Shown: positions 13,937-23,726, counted from the stretch's first letter. The stretch is DNA of 26,969 bases from Magnetococcales bacterium (GCA_015232865.1 JADFYU010000002.1:1-26969), one strand, 5' to 3'. The notes: generated by a model not told the origin, from the sequence alone. Made by a program: numbers and translations.

Positions 13937-16028
13937 GGTTTTTCTCCTCGATAACCGGCAGGTCGGGCAGTTGTAAATTTCTCCATCCCGGATGCGGGGT
14001 AAACCGTGGTCCGTGTATTTTTTCCAATTTTTCAAGGGTTTCAATCCACTTTTCTTTGCCATCGGTGGCGATGTAACGGATTGGCCCGCCTCGAAATGGT
14101 GAAAAACCGGTGCCGAATACCACTCCGGCATCCAACAGATCGGTATCTTCGACCACCCCGGCGGTCAAGGCGGCGACCGTTTCGTTGAGCAGGGCACCAA
14201 CTATTCGTTGTGAGGTGTCGGCTGGTCGTTTGTTTTGTTGACCAAAGGCCGGTTTTCCCTGTTTTCCCTTGGTATACTCATAAAATCCCCGGCCTGTTTT
14301 TTTGCCCAGATATCCTTGATCGACCTGTTGTTTTAATAGGGATGTGCTCTGTTTGGTGCCGACATTGTGGAGAATGTTGGAGACGGAAAGACAGATATCC
14401 AAGCCAACCATATCCGCCAGTGTCAACGGCCCCATGGGCATGCCAAACCCTTTGGCGGCCCGGTCAACCTCTTTGGCCGAGATCCCTTCCGCGACCAATC
14501 GAATCCCTTCGGAGAGGTAGGGCATCAGCAGTCGATTGATCAAAAAGCCCGGACCGCTCTTGACCGGTAACGGCGTGCGACCGATGGTGGTGGCAAAGGC
14601 GCATCCCAACCGTACCGATTGTTCACTGGTCTCCCGGCCCCGAACAATTTCGATGAGGGGCATATAGGCGACCGGATTGAAAAAATGGATGCCGACAAAT
14701 CGGCCCGGCTCTTGAAGAACCGTGGCCATCTCCTCCAGACAGATACTGGAGGTGTTTGTGGCGAGAATCGCCCCTTTTTTTAAACACGGTTCAACCTGCT
14801 GGAGCAACGTTTGTTTGGCTTTGAGGTTTTCAAAAATGGCTTCGATAACCACGTCCGCCTTGGCCATGCCATAGCCTTTTTGATCCGGTATCAGACGATC
14901 CATGGCCGCCTGAACCAAACGGCGGTCACGGCTTTTTTTGTTGAATAAGGCGTCGGCCCGTTGGAGAGCATTTGAGATGCTCTGTTCCTGTGCGTCTTCC
15001 AGAGTCACGCGCAGACCCTTCCAGGCACACCAGGCGGCGATATCACCGCCCATCACGCCGGCTCCGATCACGTGGATGTGTTTGATAGAGGTCTCGATCC
15101 CTTTACCCAATCCTTTCATCCGTTCGCCCAGGAGAAACAGTCGAATCAGGTTTTGCGCCGTTGCTCCGGTAAAGAGTCTGGCGATGGAGTTCACTTCCGC
15201 TTGCAGTCGATCGGTTTTGGACAGGTTGGCTCCGTGTCGCCACAGATCCAGAACGGCGTGGGGAGCCGGATAGTGCTCAAGGGGGGCTTTTCGGGTTAAT
15301 TTTTTTTCGAGAAGAGGGCCGAGAAGGGGCCGGAAACCGGCCCAACCGGGCAGACGCGCCAACAGGCTCGGCCTATGGGGAACCGGGTGCCGATCTATCA
15401 GGGCGATGACGGTACGGTTGAGGTGTCGGCTTGGAACCGTCCAATCGACCAGTCCACATTTTTTCGCCTGTCTGGCTGAGAGGGTTTTGCCGGTCAGGAT
15501 TAATTCCAACGCGGGCAGATCGCCGATCAGGCGAGGCAGACGGACGGTGCCGCCAAAACCGGGATGAATGCCCAACTTGACCTCCGGCAGCCCCAGCCTG
15601 GTCCGGTCACTCTCTTCGGCAACCCGATAGCGGCAGCACAGAGCCAACTCCAGCCCGCCACCCAGACAATATCCGCTGATCTGCGCCACGGTCGGAAAAG
15701 GCAGCTCTTCGAGCCGTCGAAAAACGGGCAGAACGGATCGGATCCGGTGACGGGCTTCGGCGTAACTTTTAAACTGGTTGAACTCGCGGATATCGGCCCC
15801 GGCGATGAATCCGGATTTTTTCCCAGAGCGAAAGACGGCGCCTCTGGGTTTGAGCTGTTCCAAGATCGGCAGCAGCGCATCAAGCTCATCCAATACCGAT
15901 TCGTTGAGCAGGTTGGAGCTGTGATCGGCCATATCCAGGGTTACCCAGGCAATCTGAGTCGTATCCACCGTCACACACCAATGGCGGCCTTTATAGGGTT
16001 TGTTGTTTTCTGTTGTTAGATAGCTCAT
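13860..16028 (-). CDS. fadJ: FadJ/FadB-type bifunctional enoyl-CoA hydratase / 3-hydroxyacyl-CoA dehydrogenase
   Basis: 722 residues, multifunctional alpha subunit of the fatty-acid oxidation complex. An N-terminal crotonase domain (about 15-200) has an oxyanion-hole region GKKSGFIAGADI and two catalytic glutamates, Glu127 (LGGGLELAL) and Glu149 (GLPEVKLGIHPGFGG). A linker leads to the NAD-binding domain with GAGVMG at 322-327, then His448 in GIHFFNP and the GPGFLINRLL helix. It hydrates trans-2-enoyl-CoA and oxidises the 3-hydroxyacyl product for the thiolase encoded 15 bases upstream. AAGGAGAG precedes ATG 16028. The last ~26 residues, after the expected end near GPRFTPHPGWRNL, overlap the synthetase RBS and first 25 codons and look unlike the family. 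The choice of fadJ over fadB rests on general length and pairing with the thiolase, so the symbol is tentative. Confidence 0.92.
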   Translation of the reverse strand: MSYLTTENNKPYKGRHWCVTVDTTQIAWVTLDMADHSSNLLNESVLDELDALLPILEQLKPRGAVFRSGKKSGFIAGADIREFNQFKSYAEARHRIRSVLPVFRRLEELPFPTVAQISGYCLGGGLELALCCRYRVAEESDRTRLGLPEVKLGIHPGFGGTVRLPRLIGDLPALELILTGKTLSARQAKKCGLVDWTVPSRHLNRTVIALIDRHPVPHRPSLLARLPGWAGFRPLLGPLLEKKLTRKAPLEHYPAPHAVLDLWRHGANLSKTDRLQAEVNSIARLFTGATAQNLIRLFLLGERMKGLGKGIETSIKHIHVIGAGVMGGDIAAWCAWKGLRVTLEDAQEQSISNALQRADALFNKKSRDRRLVQAAMDRLIPDQKGYGMAKADVVIEAIFENLKAKQTLLQQVEPCLKKGAILATNTSSICLEEMATVLQEPGRFVGIHFFNPVAYMPLIEIVRGRETSEQSVRLGCAFATTIGRTPLPVKSGPGFLINRLLMPYLSEGIRLVAEGISAKEVDRAAKGFGMPMGPLTLADMVGLDICLSVSNILHNVGTKQSTSLLKQQVDQGYLGKKTGRGFYEYTKGKQGKPAFGQQNKRPADTSQRIVGALLNETVAALTAGVVEDTDLLDAGVVFGTGFSPFRGGPIRYIATDGKEKWIETLEKLEKIHGPRFTPHPGWRNLQLPDLPVIEEKNHAQKNGQHHISLAGSHPTGVVPGTY

Positions 16029-16043
16029 GACGCTCTCCTTCCA

Positions 16044-17351
16044 CTAAACGGATTCGGCCAACAAGGCCCCTCCCTGCCCGCCGCCGATGCAGAGGGCCGC
16101 TACCCCTCGTTTGCCACGGTTTCGGCGCAGCAGATGCAGCAGGTGTAAAACGATTCGGGCACCGCTGGCCCCGACCGGGTGACCGATGCTGATGGCGCCG
16201 CCGTCGATATTGAGCCGGTCTGCCGGTATTTGGCCCCAGGGCTGATCCGGTTTCTTCAGGGTCTGCCGGCAATATTCCGGGCTGGCCATGGCGGCGGTAC
16301 AGGCGATGACCTGGGCGGCGAACGCCTCGTTGATCTCCCAATAGTCAATCTGATCCAGGGGAAGATCATGGTCACTCAACAGTTGATGAATCGCATGCGC
16401 CGGACCCAGCCCCATTTGCGTCGGGTCCAATCCGGCCCAGGCTGCCGGAGTGATGGTTCCCAACGGCGAGAGATTCCAGCGTTTGACGTTCTCCTCGTCG
16501 GCCAAAATCAGCCAACAGGCTCCATCGGTAATCTGGGCGCTGTTTCCGGCGGTCAGCAGTCCGGTGGGTCGGTCGAAAACCGGTTTGAGTTTGGCCAGAC
16601 TCTCCATCCGGCTTTGGGGATGCAGCCCCTGATCATTTTTGATGGCCGGCCCGTGAGCAAAGAAGAGCGGTGTGATCTCCTCTTCAAATTGGTTTTCCAT
16701 CTGGGCTGCCGCCAGGCGCTGATGGCTGCTGACGGCCAATTGATCCATCTCCTGGCGGGAGATGTTGAACCGATAGGCCAACTCTTCAGCCGTCTGGCCC
16801 ATGGAGAGGCCAATCGTCGGATCAGTCAAGCCTTTGAGCAAGGTGATGACCGGGCGGAAATATCGAGGTGAGAGCTTTGATAAAACCAGGATTTTTTCTT
16901 TCAAACCACGGGCTGAGCTCCAGTTGGCCATCCATTCGACCAGCTCCGGTCGCCACTGCAACGGCGCCCGACTCATGGCCTCCACTCCGCCCGCCAGGAT
17001 CAGACCGGCATGTCCACCTTGAATGTTGCGTACGGCGGTATCCAACGCTTGCATGCCCGACGCACAGTTGCGTTGAACGGTCCAGGCCGGGGTCTGGGGT
17101 TGGCACCCCAGACGCAGGGCGGCGATTCGGGCGATGTTTACTTCGTCCGGGGCTGGAATCACACAACCGAGAATCACCTCGTCCAGAGCGGCCGCCTCAA
17201 AGGGCTGGCGCAGTAACAGGGGACGCCCGGCGGCAACGGCCAGATCGGTGGCACTGAACGGATTGGCCCGGCCCCGGTTTTTCAAAAAGGGCGTTCGCAC
17301 TCCGTCGACGACATAGACCGGCTGTTTTGAACGGTTGGTGAACGTGTTCAT
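16044..17351 (-). CDS. Acetyl-CoA acyltransferase (3-ketoacyl-CoA thiolase)
   Basis: 435 residues of the thiolase family, cleaving 3-ketoacyl-CoA with CoA to release acetyl-CoA, the last step of each beta-oxidation round. Active-site features are complete: nucleophile Cys96 in RNCASGMQAL, NEAF at 341-344, His391 in ISIGHPVGASG and the second cysteine Cys421 in CIGGGQGG. The length is like E. coli FadI, while NEAF and CIGGGQG are like FadA/AtoB, so no single symbol is given. The start overlaps the FadE stop as ATGA, with GGAGGA upstream, indicating coupled translation. FadJ follows after 15 bases, so the two would form a trifunctional complex. Confidence 0.94.
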   Translation of the reverse strand: MNTFTNRSKQPVYVVDGVRTPFLKNRGRANPFSATDLAVAAGRPLLLRQPFEAAALDEVILGCVIPAPDEVNIARIAALRLGCQPQTPAWTVQRNCASGMQALDTAVRNIQGGHAGLILAGGVEAMSRAPLQWRPELVEWMANWSSARGLKEKILVLSKLSPRYFRPVITLLKGLTDPTIGLSMGQTAEELAYRFNISRQEMDQLAVSSHQRLAAAQMENQFEEEITPLFFAHGPAIKNDQGLHPQSRMESLAKLKPVFDRPTGLLTAGNSAQITDGACWLILADEENVKRWNLSPLGTITPAAWAGLDPTQMGLGPAHAIHQLLSDHDLPLDQIDYWEINEAFAAQVIACTAAMASPEYCRQTLKKPDQPWGQIPADRLNIDGGAISIGHPVGASGARIVLHLLHLLRRNRGKRGVAALCIGGGQGGALLAESV

Positions 17352-19822
17352 GCGGCGTCCTCCAAATGGTTGTGGTGCTTGATGGGTGGGATGGTTGAAA
17401 AATCATCCACCTGGATTACCTCATCGCAGAGTTCGTGCGCCAGATCCAGTTGTCGGCTCTCCAGAGAGGAGAGAACCTGCGACTCGATGGCCAGGGTTTT
17501 CAACGCCTCCACATCCAAGCCGGGGTTGGCTTTGGCCAGAGCGGCCCATTTTTTCTCCATCTCGACCGTCTGAATGGTCAACCTGAATGCCTCTTCCAGT
17601 TTGGCCATCGGTTCCTTGGGATCGTCCGGCAGGAAGATGCCGGCGGTCAGGCGGTTGCGGCTTTCGGAAGGTTCCAGGAGCAGGTCGGCCGCCTGGCGAA
17701 CCATGTTGTCTGTCGGAGGGGTACAGGTTCGGCCCCAGGGAAAGATCAGTACCTTCAAGGCCCAGACGATGGGTCGGTAGGGATAGTTGGCCAAAAACTG
17801 GCTCAAACCCTGCTCAGCTCCAAACAGGTTGTGGGCCATACCCCAGTTCACCAGGGTTCGATCCGCCTCTTTTCGACCCTGATCGTGATACTGCTTGAGA
17901 ATGGCCGATCCCAGATAGAGATGGCTGAGCACATCGGCCAGACGACCGGAGAGCATCTCCCGACGTTTTAAACTGCCGCCAAAGGTGAGCAGGGCGATAT
18001 CCGAAACCAGGGCAAAGGCGGCGGATAAGCGACTGAGTTGTTGAAAATAGCGACGCTCAAACCGATCTCCGGGGGGGGTTGTTCCCCGACCTGCGCATAG
18101 TGCCAGCCAAAATGTTCGGGCCGTGGTCGACAGGACAAAACCGATGTGGTTGAAAAAGGCCCGATCAAATCCATCGACAGATTTTTTTGGCTCCGGTTCG
18201 GAGAGGGCGTTAAGCTCTTCGAGTAGGAATGGATGGGCTCGGACCGCACCCTGACCAAAGATAATCAGGGTACGGGTGAGAATATTGGCTCCCTCGACGG
18301 TAATGCCGATGGGAATGGATTGGTAAATTCTGGCCAGGAGGTTTTTCGGTCCCTGACTGATGGCCGCGCCACCCAGGAGATCCATTCCGTTGTTGACCAC
18401 CAGGCGCATTCGCTCCGTCAGTTGATATTTTGTCAGAGCCGAGATGACCGACGGTTTTTCACCCAGGTCCACCGCCAGGGCGGTCATCGACCGGGCCGCC
18501 TCCATCAGGTAGGTCTGGCCGGCGATATGGCCGAGAACCTCCGCAACCCCTTCAAAACGACCGATGGGTAGATTGAACTGTTTGCGAATCCGAGCATAGT
18601 TGCCGACCACACGGCTGACGGTCTTGGCCGCCCCGGTGCTCAAGGCCGGTAGAGAGATGGCGCGTCCCTCGGATAGGCAGTCCATCAACATGCGCCAGCC
18701 GTTTCCGGCCTGTTGGGGGCCACCGATAATCCACTCCATTGGAATAAAAACATCGGTTCCCTGAGTTGGGCCATTTTGAAAGGGGATGCCCAGGGGATCA
18801 TGGCGGCTGCCGATGGTGATGTTGGCTGTCGAGGTGGGGATTAAAGCCAGGGTGATGCCAACCTCGGTCTCTTGACCCAGCAGATGGTCGGGGTCTTCGA
18901 GTTTAAAGGCCAATCCCAACAAGGTGGCAACCGGACCCAGGGTGATATAGCGTTTGTTCCAGTTTAGCCGAATGCCCAGCACCTCTTTTTTTCCCTGAAA
19001 CAGGGGGTTGATCACAACAACGCCCCGGTCCGGCATGGAGCCGGCATCACTCCCGGCATTGGGTCCGGTCAGGGCGAAACAGGGCACCTCACGGCCATCG
19101 GCCAATCGGGGTAGATAATACTCTTGCTGTTGCGTCGTGCCATAGCGGTGGAGCAGTTCCGCTGGTCCCAAGGAGTTGGGCACCATCACCGTTACCGCAG
19201 CGGTGACACTGCGACTGGCGATCTTGGCGACGATGGCCGAGTGGCCCTGGGCGGAAAAACCCCTGCCACCGAACTTCCTGTCGATGACCAGCCCGAAAAA
19301 CCCCTCTTTTTTTAAATAATCCCAGACATCCACCGGCAGATCCTTATGATGGGAGGTGATCTGCCAGTCGTCCAACCGTTGGCAGAGTCTCTCGACCGGA
19401 CCCTGTAGAAACGCCTGCTCTTCGGCGGATAAGGTGGCCTTTGGTAGTGTCAGCAGCCGATCCCAATTCGGCTGCCCGCTAAATAACTCCCGATCCCACC
19501 AGACGGTTCCGGCCTCCAGAGCCTCTTTTTCTGTTTTTGAGAGCGCCGGCAGAGCCGATCTGAACCGGGTCATGATTGGCCGGGTAATGCAGATTTTCCG
19601 CAGGTGATGCAGGCTGGCCAATAGTGCCGAGAGGGTGTAGAGACCGGCAATACTCCAGACGCCGGCACTCCATTCAGCGGGCAGCCCAACCCGATAATAA
19701 ACGCCGACCAGCAGCAGATAGGCACCGCCAATCCCAATCCATAAATAGCGGGAGGCTTGGTGGTAGGCCAGCCAACCGAAGAGAAACAGACTGGAGGGAA
19801 TGATCCACCAAAGGGTTTCCAT
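17348..19822 (-). CDS. fadE: Long FadE-type acyl-CoA dehydrogenase
   Basis: 824 residues, matching the long gammaproteobacterial FadE form (E. coli about 814) rather than the 380-residue classical type. Residues ~1-75 contain two or three hydrophobic spans, so it should be membrane associated. The acyl-CoA dehydrogenase core follows, with the FAD/substrate segment FALTGPNAGSDAGSMPDRG (about 249-267), EGRAISLPALSTG and the expected catalytic Glu510 in GITVEGANILTRTLIIFGQG. A FadE-specific helical C-terminal region of about 250 residues completes it. It makes the first alpha-beta double bond of fatty acyl-CoA and passes electrons to an ETF-like acceptor. AAGGAG precedes ATG 19822, and the upstream gene stop overlaps it by one base (TAATG). 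Confidence 0.95.
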   Translation of the reverse strand: METLWWIIPSSLFLFGWLAYHQASRYLWIGIGGAYLLLVGVYYRVGLPAEWSAGVWSIAGLYTLSALLASLHHLRKICITRPIMTRFRSALPALSKTEKEALEAGTVWWDRELFSGQPNWDRLLTLPKATLSAEEQAFLQGPVERLCQRLDDWQITSHHKDLPVDVWDYLKKEGFFGLVIDRKFGGRGFSAQGHSAIVAKIASRSVTAAVTVMVPNSLGPAELLHRYGTTQQQEYYLPRLADGREVPCFALTGPNAGSDAGSMPDRGVVVINPLFQGKKEVLGIRLNWNKRYITLGPVATLLGLAFKLEDPDHLLGQETEVGITLALIPTSTANITIGSRHDPLGIPFQNGPTQGTDVFIPMEWIIGGPQQAGNGWRMLMDCLSEGRAISLPALSTGAAKTVSRVVGNYARIRKQFNLPIGRFEGVAEVLGHIAGQTYLMEAARSMTALAVDLGEKPSVISALTKYQLTERMRLVVNNGMDLLGGAAISQGPKNLLARIYQSIPIGITVEGANILTRTLIIFGQGAVRAHPFLLEELNALSEPEPKKSVDGFDRAFFNHIGFVLSTTARTFWLALCAGRGTTPPGDRFERRYFQQLSRLSAAFALVSDIALLTFGGSLKRREMLSGRLADVLSHLYLGSAILKQYHDQGRKEADRTLVNWGMAHNLFGAEQGLSQFLANYPYRPIVWALKVLIFPWGRTCTPPTDNMVRQAADLLLEPSESRNRLTAGIFLPDDPKEPMAKLEEAFRLTIQTVEMEKKWAALAKANPGLDVEALKTLAIESQVLSSLESRQLDLAHELCDEVIQVDDFSTIPPIKHHNHLEDAA

Positions 19823-20826
19823 TATCGCTCTCCTTTTTCTGCGGGATTTTCATTGTCATGGGTTGAGCTTGGATCGGCTTTTTTAAAGAGCCAGCTTAAC
19901 CGCAGTGGCGGTTGGTGCATCGCCTGGCCTACTTTATTGGTCAAAACCTCCAAACCCAATCGAGCCGAACTCAATCCCAGGGTTCCGCCGGATAGGGTGT
20001 CAAACTCTTCCGGGATGAAACAATCTCCATCGGTGTTGCAAACCTTGCCGTCACTGCTCCAGGGTAAGTTTCGATAATCAGAAACATCGTTGGCGCTGAG
20101 CAGAGGATATTTGATGATTTCAAAATAGGGGGAGACATCAAAATCTCGGGGAGTCATGATTCGAAAATTGCGGCGAAATAAAGTCAGCTCGCCGCTGCTG
20201 TCTCGTTTGAGCAGCGGGATGATCGGAAAGCTGACCGACATGAAGGCCCGTGCCAAAAGAGAGGAGCAGACGGTTTTCTGGCTTTTGTCTTTATCGAGTC
20301 GATAGAGCCGGGAGCCCCAGTGGCGGGGTAATATGTGATAGGGCAGAAGGTAGCGGGCCAGATCGAGAAGATGTTTAAAGTCGTACGTGGCGCCAAGATG
20401 GTTGGCGGCAAAATGGAGTACCGATTCATTGTCGGCCTGAGAGAGTCCGGCTGGGCGGCAGATGCGTAAATGATGCAGGCCATAGGACTCTTGGAGATCG
20501 GATACAACCACCCCCCGATCCATCAGGGCTTCCAAGATCAGCAGTCGATGCTCGGGGCCATCGTAATGTTTTTTTATTAATGTTCGAATAGCCGGATTGT
20601 GGATTCGATTGAGCGGACCCAAAGCGAGGGCTGCATGGGACCACGGGCTTTGGGTGGCAATTTTTATGATTTGACTGGAGCGGCTGCGACCTTCAATCAA
20701 GACCACGTCGCCGGGTTTTATGATTTTTCGAAGACGGCTGAAATTACACAACGGTACACCGGGAGTCGGCTCTTCTCGGATGAGCCATTGAATCAATCGA
20801 TCGATTATCCAATCGGTCATTCTCAT
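19822..20826 (-). CDS. Permuted NlpC/P60 (YiiX/YebB, LRAT-like) cysteine hydrolase or acyltransferase
   Basis: 334 residues. The order of catalytic blocks is that of circularly permuted papain-fold proteins: GDVVLIEG (39-46), His64 in SPWSHAALALG, an acidic position Glu99 in LILEALMDRGVVV, and the nucleophile Cys187 in KTVCSSLLARAF. Known relatives in this group include LRAT-type acyltransferases and thioesterases as well as wall-related hydrolases. No signal peptide is evident, suggesting a cytoplasmic or membrane-bound enzyme. It is the first gene of the beta-oxidation operon, its stop overlapping the FadE start, and a GGAG-type RBS precedes ATG 20826. The context favours a lipid acyl substrate over peptidoglycan, but this is inference. 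The ~90-residue C-terminal tail after the cysteine domain has no recognised motif. Confidence 0.8.
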   Translation of the reverse strand: MRMTDWIIDRLIQWLIREEPTPGVPLCNFSRLRKIIKPGDVVLIEGRSRSSQIIKIATQSPWSHAALALGPLNRIHNPAIRTLIKKHYDGPEHRLLILEALMDRGVVVSDLQESYGLHHLRICRPAGLSQADNESVLHFAANHLGATYDFKHLLDLARYLLPYHILPRHWGSRLYRLDKDKSQKTVCSSLLARAFMSVSFPIIPLLKRDSSGELTLFRRNFRIMTPRDFDVSPYFEIIKYPLLSANDVSDYRNLPWSSDGKVCNTDGDCFIPEEFDTLSGGTLGLSSARLGLEVLTNKVGQAMHQPPLRLSWLFKKADPSSTHDNENPAEKGER

Positions 20827-20990
20827 GGTCGTCTCCTTCCCCGTTATGTGTGTTGATCGCTAGCTTCCGGCCAACATTTTTCCCTTTATGGTTTGAGTTG
20901 CTCTTTAAACACTCAGATTCTGTTTGCAGCAAAAAAGTTCCATTTTTACGGGGGAAATCTGGGGCAGGAGCGATTGGTATTGAACGGTGT
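20827..20990 (-). promoter_or_regulatory. Intergenic region likely carrying the beta-oxidation operon promoter
   Basis: A 164-base gap, the largest on the minus strand. Read on that strand, TTGCTG followed 17 bases later by TTTAAA is the best sigma70-like pair I see, but it matches only three and four of six positions. A TTTGC/GCAAA inverted repeat overlaps the -35 area (20923-20933 on the plus strand). I see no clear terminator for the upstream TPR-sulfotransferase gene, so read-through is also possible. No known FadR or PsrA operator is evident. Confidence 0.3.
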
Positions 20991-23717
20991 TTATTTTTTG
21001 CGGGCTCCGGAGGGGGGTGCGGCGAGTTGTTGAATTTTTTCCCGAATCTCTCGGGATTTATCTTTGTCGCCCAGACGTTCGAAGACCGTTGCCAATCCGT
21101 CCAATGCCGGAACATAATCCGGTCGATGGGTCAGAGCGGTGACGTAGGCTGATTGGGCGTCGTCCCATCGCTCAACCGCACAGTAGGCGGCTCCCAGATT
21201 GTTGTAGCATTGAATCGTTTGCGGATTGTACGAGAGGGCTTTTTCCAGCAGAGCGATGGCCTGGTTGGGTCTGTTTTGCTGCAGGTGGAGCACCCCCAAC
21301 ATTTGCAACGCACCGGCATGGTCGGGGTTCGCGGCCAACAGTTGTTCGTAGAGCGGTTTGACCTCGGCCAGATTCCCCGCCCGATGACCATCGACCATGA
21401 TATTGAAAGCGGGCAGTGTGGCTCGTGGCGGTTGGGTTGGGGGTGGTGGCGTCTGGCGGTTTTGACCCGTTTTCAGTGCCTGCTCGAAAGGGCCGAGAAA
21501 CGGGGCGTATCGACGCCATTTCTCTATGGAGCTTTTATAGAGCGGTTGACGAACCTGCCAGAGGCTGGCGGTTTTGACCGGCCTCTCCAGCGTATTGAAG
21601 GCCAGAACCTGCGGGTTCCAGGGAAGCTGGACAAAATCCAAAATCCGTTGCGCGGCCGTGGGCAGATCTTCCACCAGATCTTCATAACGAACATCCAATA
21701 TCTTACCAGGAAAAAGGTCGTGCCAGTGGGCCATCAATCTCTGATAATCGGCGATATGAAGAGCCAGGTCGGTCAGATCATAGGCAAACCCCATTCCATG
21801 AAAGGCGGCGCGAAAGTGGGTGAAAAAGTTGGAAAGGGCAATATCTTTTGGCTCTCGGACCAGATGGATGATGGCGGCCTTGGGAAAAAGCAGGTGGATG
21901 AGGCCGATGTTTTGGAAGTTGTGCGGCAGTTTGTCAATGATCCGATCGGCCCCCTGGCCAAGGGTGCGTAAATCTTTAAGCAGAAGTCTTGCCAATTTTT
22001 CGGCCTCGTATTGGGAAAAATCCTGCAAATATTCCGGGAAGACCCGGCCTGAACCGATGTGTTGCTCCCAGAGTGTCAGGCGATGGATGAGGGCCGGAAT
22101 CTGTCCCAGCTCTCCGGCGCCAAAAACCTGGGGGTGGCTGGCCAGAATCTGTTCCACCAGGGTGGTGCCGGATCGAGGCATGCCCAGAACAAAAACCGGT
22201 TCTTGGCTGGTATGGCCGAATCCCGACCGTTGTCTTATAAAATCGGCATTGAAATGGTGAATGATGGCGTCGGTTTTTCGTTGATTTTCCCCGGCGTCAT
22301 AGTCGAGAAACTGGCGGGCATGATGGTTGGCCTGGGTCGCCAGTTCAAAGGCTTTGGCCTGATTGCCTTTTTTGTCCCAGGCGGTGGCTACGCTCAGCAA
22401 CAGGTTGTGCCGAATGGAACCAAACAGACCGGGACGCTTGGCCGCTTTTTCGATTCGGTCCAGATCCGCCTCGTCATCCGGGATGATTCGGGCATTGATG
22501 AGGGCAACCTGAGCCGGGATAAAGCGAACACTGGCCGCTTTTTCGAACAGAGCCGTCGCCTCGTCAATCTTTCCGCCCTGCATCAGAAAACCGCCCAACC
22601 CCAGTAGTGCCAATGGCGCCGTTGGGGAAATTTCCAAAGCCTGACGATACCGGGCTTCAGCCTCGTCATTTTGTTCGGACTCCTGATGGACCTGAGCCAG
22701 AGCGCAGAGGGCGTTGACCTTGAGCGTCTTGTCATCCTGATCTTCAGCCAGAGTGCAGGCTTTTTCAGCGGCTTGTCGAGCCAGCAACAGATGGCCTTGG
22801 TCGATGTAGCCACGGGACAGGTTGGTCCAATGGCTGCTCACCTCCGGGGCCTGTTGCAGAATCCGCTCCAGCATATGGACCGCCTCATCATAGCGACCGA
22901 ATGACTGGATGACTGTGATCAAATCCTCCAGGATGGCGATATCGTCCGGCCTGTATTCCAAGGCCCTGCGCAGATAGATCTCCGCATCGGCATGACGATC
23001 TTGTGTTGCATAAAACCGACCGCAAATACGCAGGATATCCGGGTTTTCCCAACTCCTGGCCAGGGCCTCTTCAACGGGTCTGTTGGCCTCTTCGCTCCGA
23101 TCCAGGGCAACGAGAGATTCCACCTCTATCTCCAGCGTGACAGCCGTTGGAGTGGCGCCCAGTCGCCAGGCTTGTTGGAGTTTGTCCAGGGCCCGCTTCG
23201 GTTGCCCCAGACGCAGTGCGGCTTTGGCCAGATTGACCAAAATCGTCGGGTTGTCCGGCAGCAGGGTGTGGGCCAGACTGAGATGTTTTTGGGCAAGGGT
23301 ATTGAGACGCAGTTTAAGGCAGCTCATGCCGAGCCTGGCTTGGGCGACGCCGTTATCCGGCTCTTTTTCTACGGCCGTATGCAGATAAGGCAATCCCTCT
23401 TTGGTCTCTCCCAGCAGAAAAAATCCACCACCCAGATCGGCGAGAGCGGTTGGATCCAGTTGATGCGCATGTTGGCGGGACGCCTCAAGAAACGCGCGGC
23501 CCGCTTCCGTTTTGTTGGCTTGCAACGCAAGAACAGCCAGTCGCGCCTCGGCCGCACCGGCTTGGGCCGGTTTGCCGAGCAATCGCTGACAGCAGAGCAA
23601 AGCCTCGGTGTGATCGCCGGAAGAGAGTTGACGCCTGACCTCCGCCCAGTCACTTTCCAGATTCAACCCCCCACTCGTGGTTCTCTCTTCCCGGTTTGAT
23701 GATCGGTCAATATGCAC
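20991..23717 (-). CDS. TPR-sulfotransferase-TPR protein
   Basis: 908 residues in three parts. Residues ~22-480 are a run of tetratricopeptide repeats. Residues ~507-750 are a Sulfotransfer_3-like domain with the PAPS 5'-phosphosulfate loop MPRSGTTLVEQIL (PRSGTT at 514-519), the 3'-phosphate site HLVREPKDIALSNFF (about 618-632) and KWRRY (733-737). After a proline-rich linker (750-770), further TPRs occupy ~775-895. It would transfer sulfate from PAPS to a protein or glycan, with the TPRs binding the target. The listed start is GTG with a poor RBS, 9 bases after the adhesin stop; TTG at residue 18 is an alternative. There is no signal peptide, so it acts in the cytoplasm. Adjacency to the adhesin suggests that product, or its glycan, as substrate; this is inference. 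Confidence 0.9.
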   Translation of the reverse strand: MHIDRSSNREERTTSGGLNLESDWAEVRRQLSSGDHTEALLCCQRLLGKPAQAGAAEARLAVLALQANKTEAGRAFLEASRQHAHQLDPTALADLGGGFFLLGETKEGLPYLHTAVEKEPDNGVAQARLGMSCLKLRLNTLAQKHLSLAHTLLPDNPTILVNLAKAALRLGQPKRALDKLQQAWRLGATPTAVTLEIEVESLVALDRSEEANRPVEEALARSWENPDILRICGRFYATQDRHADAEIYLRRALEYRPDDIAILEDLITVIQSFGRYDEAVHMLERILQQAPEVSSHWTNLSRGYIDQGHLLLARQAAEKACTLAEDQDDKTLKVNALCALAQVHQESEQNDEAEARYRQALEISPTAPLALLGLGGFLMQGGKIDEATALFEKAASVRFIPAQVALINARIIPDDEADLDRIEKAAKRPGLFGSIRHNLLLSVATAWDKKGNQAKAFELATQANHHARQFLDYDAGENQRKTDAIIHHFNADFIRQRSGFGHTSQEPVFVLGMPRSGTTLVEQILASHPQVFGAGELGQIPALIHRLTLWEQHIGSGRVFPEYLQDFSQYEAEKLARLLLKDLRTLGQGADRIIDKLPHNFQNIGLIHLLFPKAAIIHLVREPKDIALSNFFTHFRAAFHGMGFAYDLTDLALHIADYQRLMAHWHDLFPGKILDVRYEDLVEDLPTAAQRILDFVQLPWNPQVLAFNTLERPVKTASLWQVRQPLYKSSIEKWRRYAPFLGPFEQALKTGQNRQTPPPPTQPPRATLPAFNIMVDGHRAGNLAEVKPLYEQLLAANPDHAGALQMLGVLHLQQNRPNQAIALLEKALSYNPQTIQCYNNLGAAYCAVERWDDAQSAYVTALTHRPDYVPALDGLATVFERLGDKDKSREIREKIQQLAAPPSGARKK

Positions 23718-23726
23718 AGGCTTTTT

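Noticed and set aside
13937..14131. Longer N-terminus for the acyl-CoA synthetase (65 extra codons to 14131)
   Set aside because: The extra codons lie within the conserved fadJ coding region, have no RBS, and encode no family-like sequence. ATG 13936 has an ideal GAGGAG upstream.
16179..16871. Plus-strand 230-codon open frame opposite the thiolase gene
   Set aside because: The minus-strand thiolase has every catalytic motif. The plus-strand translation has no recognisable domain and is a shadow frame in GC-rich coding DNA.
21153..21971. Plus-strand 272-codon open frame opposite the TPR-sulfotransferase gene
   Set aside because: It lies wholly antisense to the sulfotransferase and C-terminal TPR domains and shows no domain or RBS of its own.
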